In this document: positions 1 to 12,317 of the stretch, one piece after another
Layout of the letters: each line of letters begins with the position of its first letter
How positions within the stretch are numbered: the stretch's first letter is position 1
From: Datisca glomerata
Taxonomy: Eukaryota > Streptophyta > Magnoliopsida > Cucurbitales > Datiscaceae
Reading direction: 5' to 3'
NCBI GenBank assembly: GCA_003255025.1
Contig: QANY01002227.1
Location: forward strand, 1,434,403-1,498,402
DNA length: 64,000 nt
The notes under the pieces: model-generated
The model's input: only the letters and a program-made list of their open reading frames with translations
Told to the model about the DNA's origin: nothing
Databases searched by the model: none
Translations under genes and position numbers: made by a program

Positions 1-501
1 GTCAATCCAAACAGACTGTTGTGAGAAACTTCATAAACTGCTAGAAAAAATCCAGAACTCCTATCAAAGAACATATGATGTTGTTCATTAGTTATTTGAA
101 TGAGATGAAGATCATGGGAGTTGAGGTAGATGGTGAAATTTAAGTTGATATGATCCTCGAGACTCTGCCAGACACTTTTGAGAAATTGAAACTTAATTAT
201 TCAATGAATAAGTTAAGGTACTCTATTCCAGAACTTATGAAAGAGTTACAAGCTGCTGAGACTCTTTTCTGAAGGGTAAGAGGAAGAATGAAGAGGTAAA
301 CTTTACTCAAAGAAAGCCTTCCACCATTGGCACAAAAAAGAAACACAAGATAGGTCTGAAGAAAGCTATGAAGGAGAACTCAAAAGCTGTGAAAGGCAAG
401 GGCCCTGCACAAGTAGACAAGTCAAGAGACAAGTGTCATCATTGCGGAGTCGCTGGTCATTGGAAACACAACTGCCCGAATTATCTCAAGGCGTTGAAAT
501 C
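1..501 (+). pseudogene. Copia element A: gag (5' truncated by window edge)
   Basis: This is the end of a Ty1/copia Gag, which packages element RNA in cytoplasmic particles. A conceptual reading with stops gives the plant copia gag pattern around 80-270 (a segment like LETLPDTFEKLK, then a leucine-rich stretch ending in ELQAAETLF). A lysine-rich linker follows, then a canonical CCHC zinc knuckle at 434-475 (CHHC-GVAGH-WKHNC, spacing CX2CX4HX4C). Stops at about 140 and 270 break the frame. Downstream it runs into the protease region of the same element. The 5' LTR and gag start lie outside the window. The knuckle makes the family call secure; the gene is not functional. Confidence 0.85.
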
Positions 502-2051
502 CAAAGGTATATTACTTGTTACCGAAGACTATTATATGACTAACTATACATTTTCGTGGATTGTGGACTCTGCAACCACTAACCATATTTGTTGTTCCTT
601 ACAAGGGTTCAAGGAAAGCAGAAGGCTTAACGAGGGTGAGTTCAACTTCCGTTGGGGGAATGGAGCACAAGTATCGAGAGTATTAGTTGGAATTATTAAA
701 TTGTTATTTAATAACAATTATTTTGTTTTGTGTGATGTTTATTATATCCCAGTTTTAGGAAAAACCTCATTTCAATAGCTAGTTTAATTGAGCAAGGATT
801 TTCTTTGGATTTCATTGATAACGATATCGGTATTTTTAGAAATGAATGCTTAATTACTACTACACACATGATAAACATCTTATTCTATGTAAAGTCAAAA
901 ATTTCAATGATATGTGACTCTGAAGTAAATACTAGTTTACAAGAGGATAGTAAAATGTTGAAGTCTGACTCAATCGATCTAACCCATTTGTGGCACTTGC
1001 GTCTTGGTCACATCAGCCTAGAAAAGATTAAAAGACTCGCAAAGGATGATCCATTGCAAACTTTAAGTGTGGGATCACTACCCACATGCGAATCTTGCAT
1101 AGAAGGTAAAATGACCAAGAGACCATTTTCAGCGAAGGGTGAAAGAGCCACTTAATGCCTCGAACTCGTACATAGTCATGAATGTTGGTCATTGAATATC
1201 CATGCAAGAGGAGGTTATGAATAATTTGTAACATTCACATATGACTACTCACATTCTTGACATATTTTTCTAATGCACCAAAAATCTTAAACCTTTGAAA
1301 AGTTCAAAGAGTACAAGGCTATGGTCGAGAAACAAATCAAAATGCTATGATCCGATCACAATGGAGAGTAGTTGCTAGCAGAGTTAAAAGACTTTTTAAG
1401 GAAGAATGTATTCTTTCTCAGCTTACAGCACCTGGCACTCCAGAATAGAATGGTGTGTCAGAAAAAGGAATCGAACTCTATTGGATATGGTTAGATCCAT
1501 GATGAGTTGCTCATCCCTCCCTGATTTGTTCTGGTGATATGCCTTGGAAATAACGGCATATATTATGAACCAAGTTCTGTCAAAGACGGTGCCTAGTACA
1601 CCATATGAAAGATGGTGTGGACAAAAGTCTTATGTAAGCCACCTAAGGATATGGAGATGCTCGACACATGTTTTGAGATCGAAGACAGACAAGTTGGCCA
1701 GACGATCAAAATTATCCCTGTTTTTAGGATATCCTAAGTGAAAGAAGGGATACATCTTTTATAGTCCAACCGACAAGAAAACATTCGTCAGCAAGAATTT
1801 ACATTTTCTTTAAGAGGACTACATAAGAAGTGTGAAGCCGAGAAGCACACTTGTGCTAGAAGAATTATTCAATGAGAGGACATCAACTCCCCAATCAGGA
1901 CTTGTTCTCGATTCAATAATGGAAGAACCATAGTAGGAGATGGAGCCTACGGTTATGAGACAACCTGACAGGTACATGTCTTATGGAGATGCCTTGACGA
2001 CAATCTCAGATAAGGATCATGATGAGCCTATTTCCTACTCGCAAGCCATGG
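502..2051 (+). pseudogene. Copia element A: protease, GAG-pre-integrase and integrase, interrupted by B
   Basis: This is the first half of copia Pol in the order PR-INT. The aspartic protease motif survives as WIVDSATTNHIC near 557 (usual DSGA changed to DSAT). The GAG-pre-integrase zinc-binding region follows at about 985-1110 (WHLRLGH, then CESCIEGK). The integrase core is broken by frameshifts and stops between 1155 and 1540, then resumes as the C-terminal stretch 1544-1740 (ILNQV-like, RIWRC, LFLGYPK). The linker to RT reads to 2051 (ISYSQAM) and stops at the LTR of element B. The frame resumes at 11147 (M-TGPEVN). Stops and frameshifts throughout mark an old dead copy. Confidence 0.85.
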
Positions 2052-3842
2052 TGTTGGATTGGGTTTTTAAAAATAAGATGAAAAATTAATGAACCCTGAG
2101 CGGTTCGTTGGTAGAATATCAAACAAAATTTCAAAACAAAAATTTAATCATATTAAATATAAAACCATACAACGATCATACATTTTTATATAAACGTATT
2201 GAGAAGAGATATAAAATTTTTTTACCTTCTCTTGTAATGGAGATTTTTGAATTGGCCGGATCCAATTTATTGTCTCGCGTTCCTCATTTTTTAGATTCGT
2301 AGAACTACAATCGATCTTCACCCCAACAACTACTCGTAGGATTCAGACGTAGTCCCGCAAGGATATTAGTGTGGGCTCTCTAAACAAACGAGGAAGAAAA
2401 TTTTTTTTGTCTTCTTTCTCTGGGTTTTATGCGGCAACTGTAGGGAGGGGTGAGAGAAAACTCTTTTCTGCTATGTCTAACACGTAGCTTAGGGTTAGGT
2501 TTGCAACCCATTTATATTAATTAAATAATTTACCCATATACCCCTATATGATAAAACCAAAATTTACCTCCCTTGCACTGCAATTTACGTTTTTTATCTC
2601 CCCTAGAGTCAAGACTGTGTCCAAATTCATCAATTCAAATTAATAAATTAAATTGATTCCTATCAATTAATTAATTAATTTTTTTATTTATTAATTATAC
2701 AATAATTAGAAAATAAAAAATTATTTAATTGAACATTTGGTCTTCACTAATTTAATGATGACACTCATCGCATATGGGTTCAGAAAGTGTACCTTCGTCC
2801 AAAACATGTTTTTGACCCAACTGACGTTGTTTCTCATTCATGTCCTTATGAGCTACTTTTGAGACCGAATGGACTCACATAAATAAAGCTATGAGATCTA
2901 AATACCCGATTAATTTATCTCAATAAATTTTCGACCTCTTTAGTCCTGATATTGTAGAATTCCACTATAGGTCTGATGTGAATCAACTATCGATTCATGC
3001 ACGCTACATTTTCTGTTGGTGTAAATAAACATTTATATTTCACGGTCCATAGGATATTTTCAATGTTACCCTTCGTGAATATCAGCAAAAAGAGTGGGAT
3101 ATAAAATTACTATTTTACCCTCTAGTTATTATTTTCTTAAATCCTTATTGACTGTGAATAAGAAAGACATATTAGTGAAGTGTCTCGTACGGTTCACAAT
3201 GTCTTATTCAATGACTCATGTCATCGAGTACTAGGCCCGGTTGATTTATTCACACACCCATCAGTAAAACATAAGGTGATATTGTTGCTATTGTAATCTA
3301 ACTACGAATTCCATGTATGTGAATCATGTAACTCATTTGGTGTATCAAAAATCACAAGTAACTAGGTTAAGTTTCGTATTCACCTAAAGATTAAGATAAT
3401 TATGAAAATACCCTAAAGGTGTAACAATTAGATTCAGAGCTAGATAAATGGTTTCACTCTAAACTAATTTGTTACTCATCTATTTAACATGTTCCATCAC
3501 ATGTCTAGGTCAATTGTTGGAGTCTCCACTCCCATACCCCGAGACCGACATCCTTTGGTTCTAGACAAACTCTTTAGAGATAGTTCAAATTGAATTCGAT
3601 TGTCGAGTCGATCCTTAGACCGCAAATAACATTTTGAACTATCTTAAAAGAGTTTGTCTGGAAGATTGCTCCGTCTTTACTCTTCTTTCGTTGACAACAG
3701 TTCCAGGACTTAAGTAAATAATAAGCACGTTTTAATTAAAGGAAAACTTTCATTTATTCATAAAATTCAGTAATACATAAATTTCATAACTAAATACTCA
3801 CAAGTAGTTATTACACCCTACTTTATGGACATAATTTCAACA
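2052..3842 (-). repeat. Element B 3' LTR
   Basis: This 1.79-kb long terminal repeat pairs with 9350-11146. It holds TG...CA ends in both orientations. Next to it inside B, 3843-3852 reads on the - strand as AGTGAGAAAT, the remnant of the polypurine tract that primes plus-strand synthesis. Small stretches that translate here are not genes. Confidence 0.92.
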
Positions 3843-3899
3843 ATTTCTCACTTAGATTAAAGTAGGCGTGTACAATTTCGTATCCCCACGCCCTCCAGA

Positions 3900-6800
3900 T
3901 GACAATCAAAGGCTTTACTACTTAAACTCTTAGTGAATGGATCTATCAGGTTGTTGACCATCGATATGTGTGTTACTACAACATCTCTACGCTGAAAAAT
4001 CTATATGATGACATAATACTTCCGCTCTATGTGTTTGGATCTTTTGTGGCTCTTCGGTTCCTTTGAGTTTGTTATAGCCCCATTGTAATCGTAATAAAGT
4101 GTCATGGGTTTGTCAGCATCTGGAATGACTTCTAGAGTCTTCAGGAACTTTCTAAGCTAGTCAGCCTCATTTACAGCTTCAGAAGCCACCACATACTCAT
4201 CTTCCATGGTAGAATCAGCAATGCAAGATACTTGATACTTCTCCATACAACTGCTCCACCATTCATGATGAACACTAATCCTAATGCGAACCTCATGGAA
4301 TCCTTGTCCGCTTGAAAATTAAAGCCGGTATAACCAATCATATTTAGGTCAGTACCTGAATACACAAACATGTAGTTCCTCGTTATCCTAAGATACTTGA
4401 GGATATTCTTGACAACATTCCAATGCATGACCTTGTGCAAAGCATTACATATATGAGACTTCCTACGGCTCAATCATAGAGAATCTTTCTTATGTCTTCC
4501 TTTTCTTGACGAGTCTTGGGAAACTTCTCCTTGGAGAGATTGACTCCATGCCTGAAAGGAAGATATCACTTATTGGAGTCTTGCACACTGAAACGATCCA
4601 TCACCTTATTATTATAAGATGTTTGAGACAACGTCAACTGTCTGTTCTTCTGATTCTAAAATATCTGAATACCTAAGATAAATGCAGCTTTCCAAGATCT
4701 TTCATATTAAATTGCTTTGCAAGTCAAATCTTGACATCTAAAAATTTTCCTACATCATTCTCAATGAGTAGAATATTGTCCACGTATAAGAATAGAAAAA
4801 CCACTTTCCCTTCATGTATCAGCTTATACACACATGGTTCTTCCACTAACTGTTTGAAACCATAGTTCTTGATAGTTTCGTCGAATCTGATGTTCCACGA
4901 TCGGGTTACTTACTTAAGTCCAAAAATGGACTTCAGCAGTTCACAAACCTTGCCCTTTTTGTCTTTCATTATGAACCCGTCTGGTTTAGCCATATAAATG
5001 TGCTTTTCAAAATTTTCATTCAGAAAAGCAGTCTTGACGTCCATCTGTAAGATTTCATAATTGGGGGTAGCAGTGATGGATTTGAGGATTCGGATGGACT
5101 TAAGCATAGCCACCGGCGAGAAGGTATCCTTATAGTCAATACCTTCCTTTTGGGTGTAACCCTTGACTACTAGCCTAGCTTGAATGTCTCCACATTCCCA
5201 TCCAAACCTAACTTTTTCTTATAAATCTGTGTACACCCTACAGATTTTACACCTTTAGGAGAATCTACAAGCTTCTAGACTTCGTTCAGTACATCAATTG
5301 TATCTTGACATTCATGGCTTCTTGCCATAGGTTTTCTTCAAGACTTGTCATGGCCTATAAGTAGAAAACAAGTTCATCATGATTCTCATCTGAGACTACT
5401 TTCATGGCATCTCCATAATACATGTAGCTTTCTGGTTGTCTCACAACCCTCTTATTACGTCGAGGCTTTGTAGGCTCTTGACTCCTGTTGTGGTTCTTCA
5501 ATTATTAAATTGGGATCAGCTCTTGATTAGGGAGTCAGTGCCATTCCCCTCAATAATTTCTCTAACACAAGTGTGCTTCTCAGCTTCAAACTTGTTATAT
5601 AGTTCTTCTCAAGAAACCGCGCATTCATGTTCACGAATGTTTTCTTGTCGGTCGGACTATGAAAGACGTATCCTTTCATTCCCTTGGGATAACCTACAAA
5701 CATGCATAATTATGAATGATTGGCCAACTTGCCTGTCTTCGGTCTTAGTATGTGTACCGAGCATCCTCATATCGTAAGGTGGCTTACAGATGACTTTCAT
5801 CAACTCTATGTTTCATATAGTGTACAAGGCACTGTCTTTGATGGAACTTGGTTCAGAATATATGTCACTATTTCCAAAGCATATACCCAAAATAAATCTG
5901 GGAGAGATGAGTAACTCATCATAGACCTAGCCTTATACATCATAGTTGGATTCCTTCTCTCTGACACACCATTCTGTTCTGGAGTGCCAGATGCTGTAAG
6001 TTTAGAATTAATACATTCTTTCTGAAGAACTTTGAACTCTCCTAGCAAGCACTCTCCACCACGATCGGATTACATTGTTTTGATTTATTTTTCTAATTGC
6101 TTCTCAACCATAGCCTTGTACTATTTGAACTTTTCAAACGTTTCATACTTCTGGCACATTAGATAAACATGTCCAAAATGCGAGTAGTCATCTATGAATG
6201 TTACAAAATATTCATAACCTCATCTTTCCTGGATATTCAATGTCCCACATACATCACTATGTACGAGTTCTAGGCATTATGTGGCTCTTTCACCCTTTGC
6301 TGAAAATGGTATCTTGGTCATTTTACCTTCTATGCAGGATTCACATGTGGATAGTGATCCCATACTTAAAGTTTGCATTGGAACATCCTTTATAAGTCTT
6401 TTAATCCTGCCTAGGCTAATGTGACCAAGATGCAAGTAACACAAGTAGGTTAGGTCGATTGAGTCAGACTTCAACATTTTACTATCCCTATGTAAATAAG
6501 TATTTACTTCAGTGTCACATATCATTGGCACTTTTGATTTTTCATAGAATAAGTTATTTATCAATCGTGTAGTAGTAATTAAGAAATCATGTCTAAAAAT
6601 ACATTTATCTTTATCTGAGTGAATCATTGCTTAATTAAACTAGTTACTGAAATAATGTTTTTCCCGAAAACTGGGATATAATAAACTTCTCCTAAAACCA
6701 AAAAAAATTGTTATCAAATGATAATTTAATAGTTCAAACTGATACAGCCGATACTATTGCTACATTCCCCCAACAGAAGATGAACTCTCCCCTATTAAGC
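3900..6800 (-). pseudogene. Copia element B: pol (INT-RT-RNase H)
   Basis: Read right to left, the order is that of copia Pol. The GAG-pre-integrase region lies in 6627-6277 (LGHISLGRIKRL, CESCIEGK). The integrase C-terminal part lies in 6048-5806 (SGTPEQNGVSERRN, then ILNQVPSKTVPCT). The RT starts about 5300 and includes 5113-4910 (MDVKTAFLNENFEKHIYM, LLKSIFGLK). The RT active site at 4775-4786 reads YVDN instead of YVDD. RNase H is in 4473-4000 (LKYLRITRNYMFVYSGTDLN, GGAVVWRSIKYLA). Frameshifts and stops separate the blocks. The last Asp to Asn change at the catalytic pair would by itself inactivate the polymerase. Confidence 0.88.
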
Positions 6801-7468
6801 CTTCTGCTTTCGATTTCTGCTTCTTAGCTTTCTTCAGACCTCTCTTGTGTTTCTTTTTGGAGCCAGAGGTGGAAGGCTTAGTTTCTATGCCTCTCCATTA
6901 TTCCTTTTACCCTTGGGTCTCAACAGCTTGCAACTCTTTCATAAGCTCTGGAAGAGAGTACTTTAACTTATTCATCGAAAAATTAAGTTTGATGTTCTAA
7001 AAAGTGTCTTGTAGGGTCTCAAGGATCATATCAACTTGAGTTTTGCCATCTACCTCAGCACCCATGATCTCCATATCATTCAGATAACTTATGATTAGCA
7101 TCATGTGTTCTCTGACAGAAGTTCCAGGTTTCATCCGGCAGTTCATGAAGTTTCAAGCAACAACCTGTTTGGCTTGACGACCCTGATCCCTGAACATTTC
7201 GGTGATGTTCAACATCATATCAATGGCGGTTTCCATGTTCTGATGTTATTGTTGTAACACATTGCTAACAGATGTCAAGATGTAACATCTGACAATCTCA
7301 TTAGAACGCAACCAAGAAGCATAAATATTATTTTCTTCTTGAGTCAATTCAGCAATAGGCTCATGGGGACAATGGATGAGGGAGCATGAACTTGAGCTTT
7401 TCTACTGTCAATACGATATCAAGATTACATTTCCTATCCACGTAATTTTCTTTAGTATGTTTGTTCAT
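6800..7468 (-). pseudogene. Copia element B: gag lacking its zinc knuckle
   Basis: The gag begins at an ATG on the - strand (7466-7468; MNKHTKENYVDRKCNLDIVL) and continues with stops through segments matching element A gag (LETLQDT-like near 7010, leucine-rich region near 6930). The lysine-rich tail (KKLRSRNRKQK, about 6840-6815) passes at about 6811 straight into sequence that in element A lies after the protease active site (ESRRLN-GEF). The CCHC knuckle and the DSG-type protease site are therefore missing, an internal loss of roughly 240 bp relative to A. A copy like this would need Gag and protease in trans. Confidence 0.8.
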
Positions 7469-9335
7469 ATTTAAAATAGTTGTGAGTGGGGATGATGATA
7501 TGATTACCGAAAAGAATAAATAAAGTGGTTTAAATAAATACTGAATTATTTAGGAAAGTATGATGCATGATGCAAATACTTAAATATTTAAAAATTCAAG
7601 AAAAACATAGCTTGTCTCATCTAAGGACAATGTTCAAGCTATCTTATATCGCATCAAGACGCTTCTCATTTGGTTAATGCTTTTCAAGATTTCATTACAT
7701 CTAGCTTAACCAATCACCAATGGTTTTGGTCACCTTGGCCCCATTGAGTAGCTCCTATGAGAGATTTCAATGTTGTTCGGTCTAAGTTTTTAACCAACGC
7801 ATCAGCTTTAAAGGTTGCTATAAACTAACAGTCCGTCTAGGAACGGTCCTGCCTCACCACTTCCTTTACAAGCTGTAGCTTCTCAAATAACTCGATGACT
7901 CAAAATGACACGATTCCCAAGTTTCTCCCACTGAAGAAAACACTGCAAGGAAGCCCCTAAACCATCCCTCGTGCCATGAACAAGTTTTTGTTAGGGACCT
8001 TAGGAACGTTTCAACGTAAACGACCCTCTCACATAGTTTTTGAAAAATAGATTTTTCTTTGCCTTTTCAGATTAAAACATAACCCTTTATAAATTTGAAA
8101 AATAAAAGCTTTACAAATTATAAAATTTTATAAAATTTAAATAACAATTTAAAAATTATAACTTTTATAAAATTTGCATTGTATTTAAATTATAACCCAT
8201 TATAAATTTAAACTACAATGATGCATGTACATGTTACATGACATTTTGATATTAGCATATCCCTATTTTTATATGTGATGTTATATGATGATACAAGATT
8301 AATAATAAATCATACATTCAAAATTAACATCTCTATGGCTCGTTTCTAATTACAACTCATAAAAAATAATAAACAAATTATAATAATTGAAAAACTAGTC
8401 TTCATGGCGTATGTAATTATCTCTTTCTCCTTGAGGAAGTCCCACCTCTTAGTAACTCTTTACTAAGGTTGAATCTCATTCCCAAAAATCAAATTTCAAA
8501 CATGCATAATTTAATTTTTCAACAATTTTTACTTTGATAAATAAATTACCAAGTAAATTATTCAATTGGTTTATTTTTAAAAACAATTTATAAAATAAAT
8601 TCCAATTAATTAGTATTGAAAAATTACTGAATTAAAAATAATTTTTTGGGACCGAATTGGGCTTATAATCAAATTCCAAATCCCTGCGAATTATTTGGGC
8701 CAAGCATCTTTTACTCCGTCCAACACCTCAATAGACTTGGTAGGTCCACGCCAGCCCAAGACCCAACATGGTCCTCTGCACACGGAGGTTTCCAAAACCT
8801 TAAGATTTCCTAAACTCAAAACTTTTGAAAACTCAAAAATTTCCAAAACCTCAAGGTTTCCTAAACCCAAAAACTTTTTAAAACTTCAAGGTTTCCTAAA
8901 CCCTATGGTTTCCTAAACTATAATTAGGAAACCTACGTTGGCGAGTGGCGACAGCAAGCAGCAAGGTGCAACGACGTGGGGAAGAAGGCGACGCTGCAAC
9001 GCAGCGACGACAGCGGTGAACGGCAAGCAACAGGTGATGGCGCGGCGATGGTGGTGGAGAACGGCGACGATGGCGATGACGAACGACGACTACAGATTTA
9101 CATGGATTTAAAGATACAACTTTTACAAAAAATAAATTACATCAAAATTTATGCCTCAATTTTGGCGTATGTCAATTCTAAAACTGAAAATAAACACCTA
9201 GAGCCAATCGATCAGGATCTATTCATAAAACACATTTAAACATGCTTTGAATCTACCATACAAAAATATATGCCACTATGCCAATATCCATCCATACATA
9301 CGTTTAATCACTAAATATGTAATAAAAAACCAAAG
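7469..9335 (-). other. Element B 5' leader between gag and primer-binding site
   Basis: This is about 1.87 kb of untranslated leader. Positions 8790-8940 hold clustered short repeats of a CAAGGTTTCCTAAAC-type motif. Positions 8937-9095 form a GC-rich island of CGACG/GGCGA repeats inside otherwise AT-rich DNA. Open frames here on the + strand (8695-8916, 8976-9239) are repetitive, run against the element and have no recognised domain. Confidence 0.6.
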
Positions 9336-9347
9336 GCTCTGATACCA
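9336..9347 (-). promoter_or_regulatory. Primer-binding site of element B (initiator Met-tRNA)
   Basis: On the - strand the bases read TGGTATCAGAGC, two bases downstream of the 5' LTR end. This is the standard plant copia site complementary to the 3' end of initiator methionyl tRNA, where minus-strand synthesis starts. Confidence 0.95.
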
Positions 9348-9349
9348 AT

Positions 9350-11146
9350 TGTTGGATCGGGTTTGTAAAAATATGATGAAAAATTAATGAGGCACGAATG
9401 GTTCGTGGGCGGAATATCAAAAAAATTTCAAAACAAACATTTAATCATATTAAATATAAAATCACACAAAGATCATATATATTTATATAAATGTATCGAG
9501 AAGAGATAGAAACAATTTTTACATTTTCTTGTAATGGAGATATTCTAAATTGAAGGGATCCAATTTATTGTCTCGCGTTCCTCATTCTTGAGATTCGTAG
9601 AAATTCAATCGATATTTATACCAACAATCACTTTTAGGATTCAGAAATATGTCTCACAAGGATATTGTCAAGAATAGAGTGTGGGCTCTCTAAACAAATG
9701 AGGAAGAAAAAACATTTTCCCTTCTTCCTCTTGGTTTTCTACTCTGTCTAACAGTTAGCTTAGCTTAGGTTAGGTTTGCAACTATTTTATATTGATTACA
9801 AAATTTACCCATGTACCCCTATATGTTAAAACCGAAATTTACCTCCCTTACACTACAATATGTGATTTTTACATCTCTCCTAGAGCCAAGAATATGTCCA
9901 AATTTATCAATTCAAATTCATAAATTAAATTGATCCCTATCAATTAATTAATTAATTGATTTTATTTACTAAGTATACAATAGTTAGAAAATAACAAATT
10001 AATGAATTTTAACATTAATTTTGATCTTCACTAATTTAGTGATAACACCCATCACGTATGGGTTTGGGAAGTGTACCTTGGTCCAAAATATATTTTTGGT
10101 CCAACTGACGTTGTTTCTCATTCATGTCCTTTTGAGCTACTTCTGAGACCGAATGGATCCACATATATAAATCTATGGGATTCAAATACCCGATGAATTT
10201 ATCTCCAAATTCCTTACCTATTTAATCTTGACATCGTACGATTCCACTATATGTCTGATGCCGAATCAGCTATCGATTCATAAACGTTACATTTTCTGTT
10301 GGTGTAAATAAACATTTATATTTCACGGTCCACATGATATTTTGTAATGTTATCCTTCATGAATATCAGTAACAAGAGAGGGATAGAAATTTACCATTTT
10401 ACCCGTCTAGTTATTATTTTCTTAACTCATTTATTGATTGTGAATAAGAAAGACATATCAGTGAAGTGTCTCATACAATTTACAATGTCTTATTCAATGA
10501 CGCATGTCATCGAGTACCAGGCCTGGTTTATTTATTCACACACCCATCAATAAAGTATAATGTGATATTGTTGCTATTGCAATTTACCACAAATTCCATG
10601 TATGTGAATTACAATTTTAACAGTCGAGGTATTGTCCGGTAATTCGAACTCACTCCTTTGGCGTATAAAATATCGCAAGTAACTAGGTCAAGTTTGGCAT
10701 TCATTTAAGGATTACGGTAATTACAAAAATATCCTTAAGGTGTAACAATTTGATTTAGAGATAGATAAATGATTTTGCTCTAAATTAATTTGTTACTGAT
10801 CTATTCAACATGTTTCATAATATGTCTAGGTCAACCGTTAGAATCTCTACTCCCATGCCCCGAGACCGACATCATTTGGTTCAACCTAATAATTATAATT
10901 GGATTCGGTTATCCGGTCGATCATAATATTGCGAATAACATTTTGAACTATCTTAGAAGAGTTTTTCTGGAAGACTCGGTCTTTACTCTTCTTTCATTGA
11001 CAGCAGTTACAAGACTTAAGTAAATTATAAACACATGTTAATTAAATAAAGCTTTCATTTATTCATAAAATTCAGTAATACGTAAGTGTCATAACTAAAT
11101 ACTAATAAATAGTTTTGCACCTTACTTTATGGATATAACTCCAACA
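9350..11146 (-). repeat. Element B 5' LTR
   Basis: This 1.80-kb terminal repeat is the partner of 2052-3842. It lies next to the primer-binding site, so it is the promoter LTR. It belongs to the same LTR family as the 3' LTR of element A (22673-24105) and the partial LTR of element F (60578-61103), both recognisable from their TTATG-TC-ATAAA start region and the later AGACAAACTCTT block. Confidence 0.92.
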
Positions 11147-12317
11147 CATGACTGGTCCTGAAGTAAACTTATAGCAAGACACCATGAATGTTAAGATACA
11201 ATCGATGTACTCAAATGGAGTCTGGAAGCTTGTAGATCAACCTGAAGAGGTAAAACTCGTAGGGTATAAATGGATTTATAAGAAAAAGAGAGGTCTAGAT
11301 GGGAATATAAAGACATTCAAAGCTAGGCTTGTAGCCAAAGGCTACACCCAAAAGGAAGGTAATGACTATGAGGATACCTTCTCGCTAGTGCTCATGCTTA
11401 AATCCATCTAAATCCTCATGTCCATTACTGCTGCCCTTGATTATGAAATCTGGTATATGGACTTCAAGATTGCTTTTCTGAATGGAAATCTTGAAGAGTG
11501 CATTTATATGGCTCAACCAGACGGGTTCATGGAGAAAGGCTAAGAGGGTAAGGTTTGTGATCTGCTGAAGTCCATTTATAGACTTACAAATGTCCCGTTC
11601 GTGGAATATCAGATTCGGTGAAATTAACAAGAACTTCAGTTTTGAGCACTTAGTAGACGAACCCTGAATGTATAAGCTGATACATGAATGGAATGTGGTT
11701 TTCTGGTTTTATAATGGACTATATTCTACTCATTGAGAATCATTTAGAAAAATTGTCTGATATCAAGATTTGGCTTGCAAAACAATTTGATATGTAGGGT
11801 CTTGGAGAAACTTCCTTCGTCCTAGATATTCAGATCTTTCGGGATCAGAAGAACAGACAATTAGCACTGTCTCAAATATCTTATACTAATAAGTTGATCG
11901 GTCACTTCAGTAGGCAAGACTCAAAGAATGGATATCTTCACTTTAGGAATGGAGTCAACCTCTCCAAGGAGTAGTCTCCCAAGACTCCTCAAGAAGAGAA
12001 AGATTTCATATGCCTCAGCCATAGAAAGTCTTAGTTATGCAATGCTTTGCACCAGGCCTGATATTTGCTACGCAGTAGGCGTGGTGAGTCATTTTCCATC
12101 TAATCCTTGACTCGAGCATTGCAATGTTGTCAAGCATCAACTATCTTAGGAGAATGAGGAATTACATGCTTGTGTATTCTGGTACTGGCCTGAATATGAC
12201 GAGTTTTCATATCCTTGACTCGGACAAAGATTCCAGGAGGTCCACTTCAGGATCGGTGTTCATCCTGAATGGTGGAGCAGTGGTATGGAGAAGTATCAAG
12301 CAATCTTGCATTGCTGA
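11147..12317 (+). pseudogene. Copia element A: reverse transcriptase and RNase H, first part
   Basis: This continues A after B. The frame reopens with TGPEVN and a stretch like [18 protein letters not shown]. The RT block 11184-11600 shows [29 protein letters not shown], then AFLNGNLEECIYMAQPDGF. The catalytic motif region at 11711-11722 reads I-M-D-Y where YVDD is expected, so RT is dead. RNase H with its tether spans about 11990-12317 (ISYASAIESLSYAMLCTRPDICYAVG, RRMRNYMLVYSGT, GGAVVWRSIKQSCIAD). The coding sequence breaks at 12317, where element C is inserted, and resumes at 22313. Confidence 0.87.

Larger units (their letters stand above)
2052..11146 (-). mobile_element. Copia element B, inserted in element A on the opposite strand
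   Basis: This is a complete but decayed Ty1/copia retrotransposon. Two direct repeats (2052-3842 and 9350-11146) share sequence throughout, begin TGTTGGAT on the + strand and end CAACA. Next to the right-hand repeat, 9336-9347 reads on the - strand as TGGTATCAGAGC, the classical primer-binding site matching plant initiator Met-tRNA. The element therefore runs right to left. The flanks are CATGG (2047-2051) and CATGA (11147-11151), a 5-bp target duplication with one mismatch. Deleting B restores A's frame across the junction. The LTRs have diverged clearly (about 12 differences in their first 70 bases by eye), so the insertion is old. Confidence 0.93.

Noticed and set aside
8695..9239. Two + strand open frames in the leader of element B
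   Set aside because: Their translations are made of repeated words and CGACG repeats, and they run against the element.
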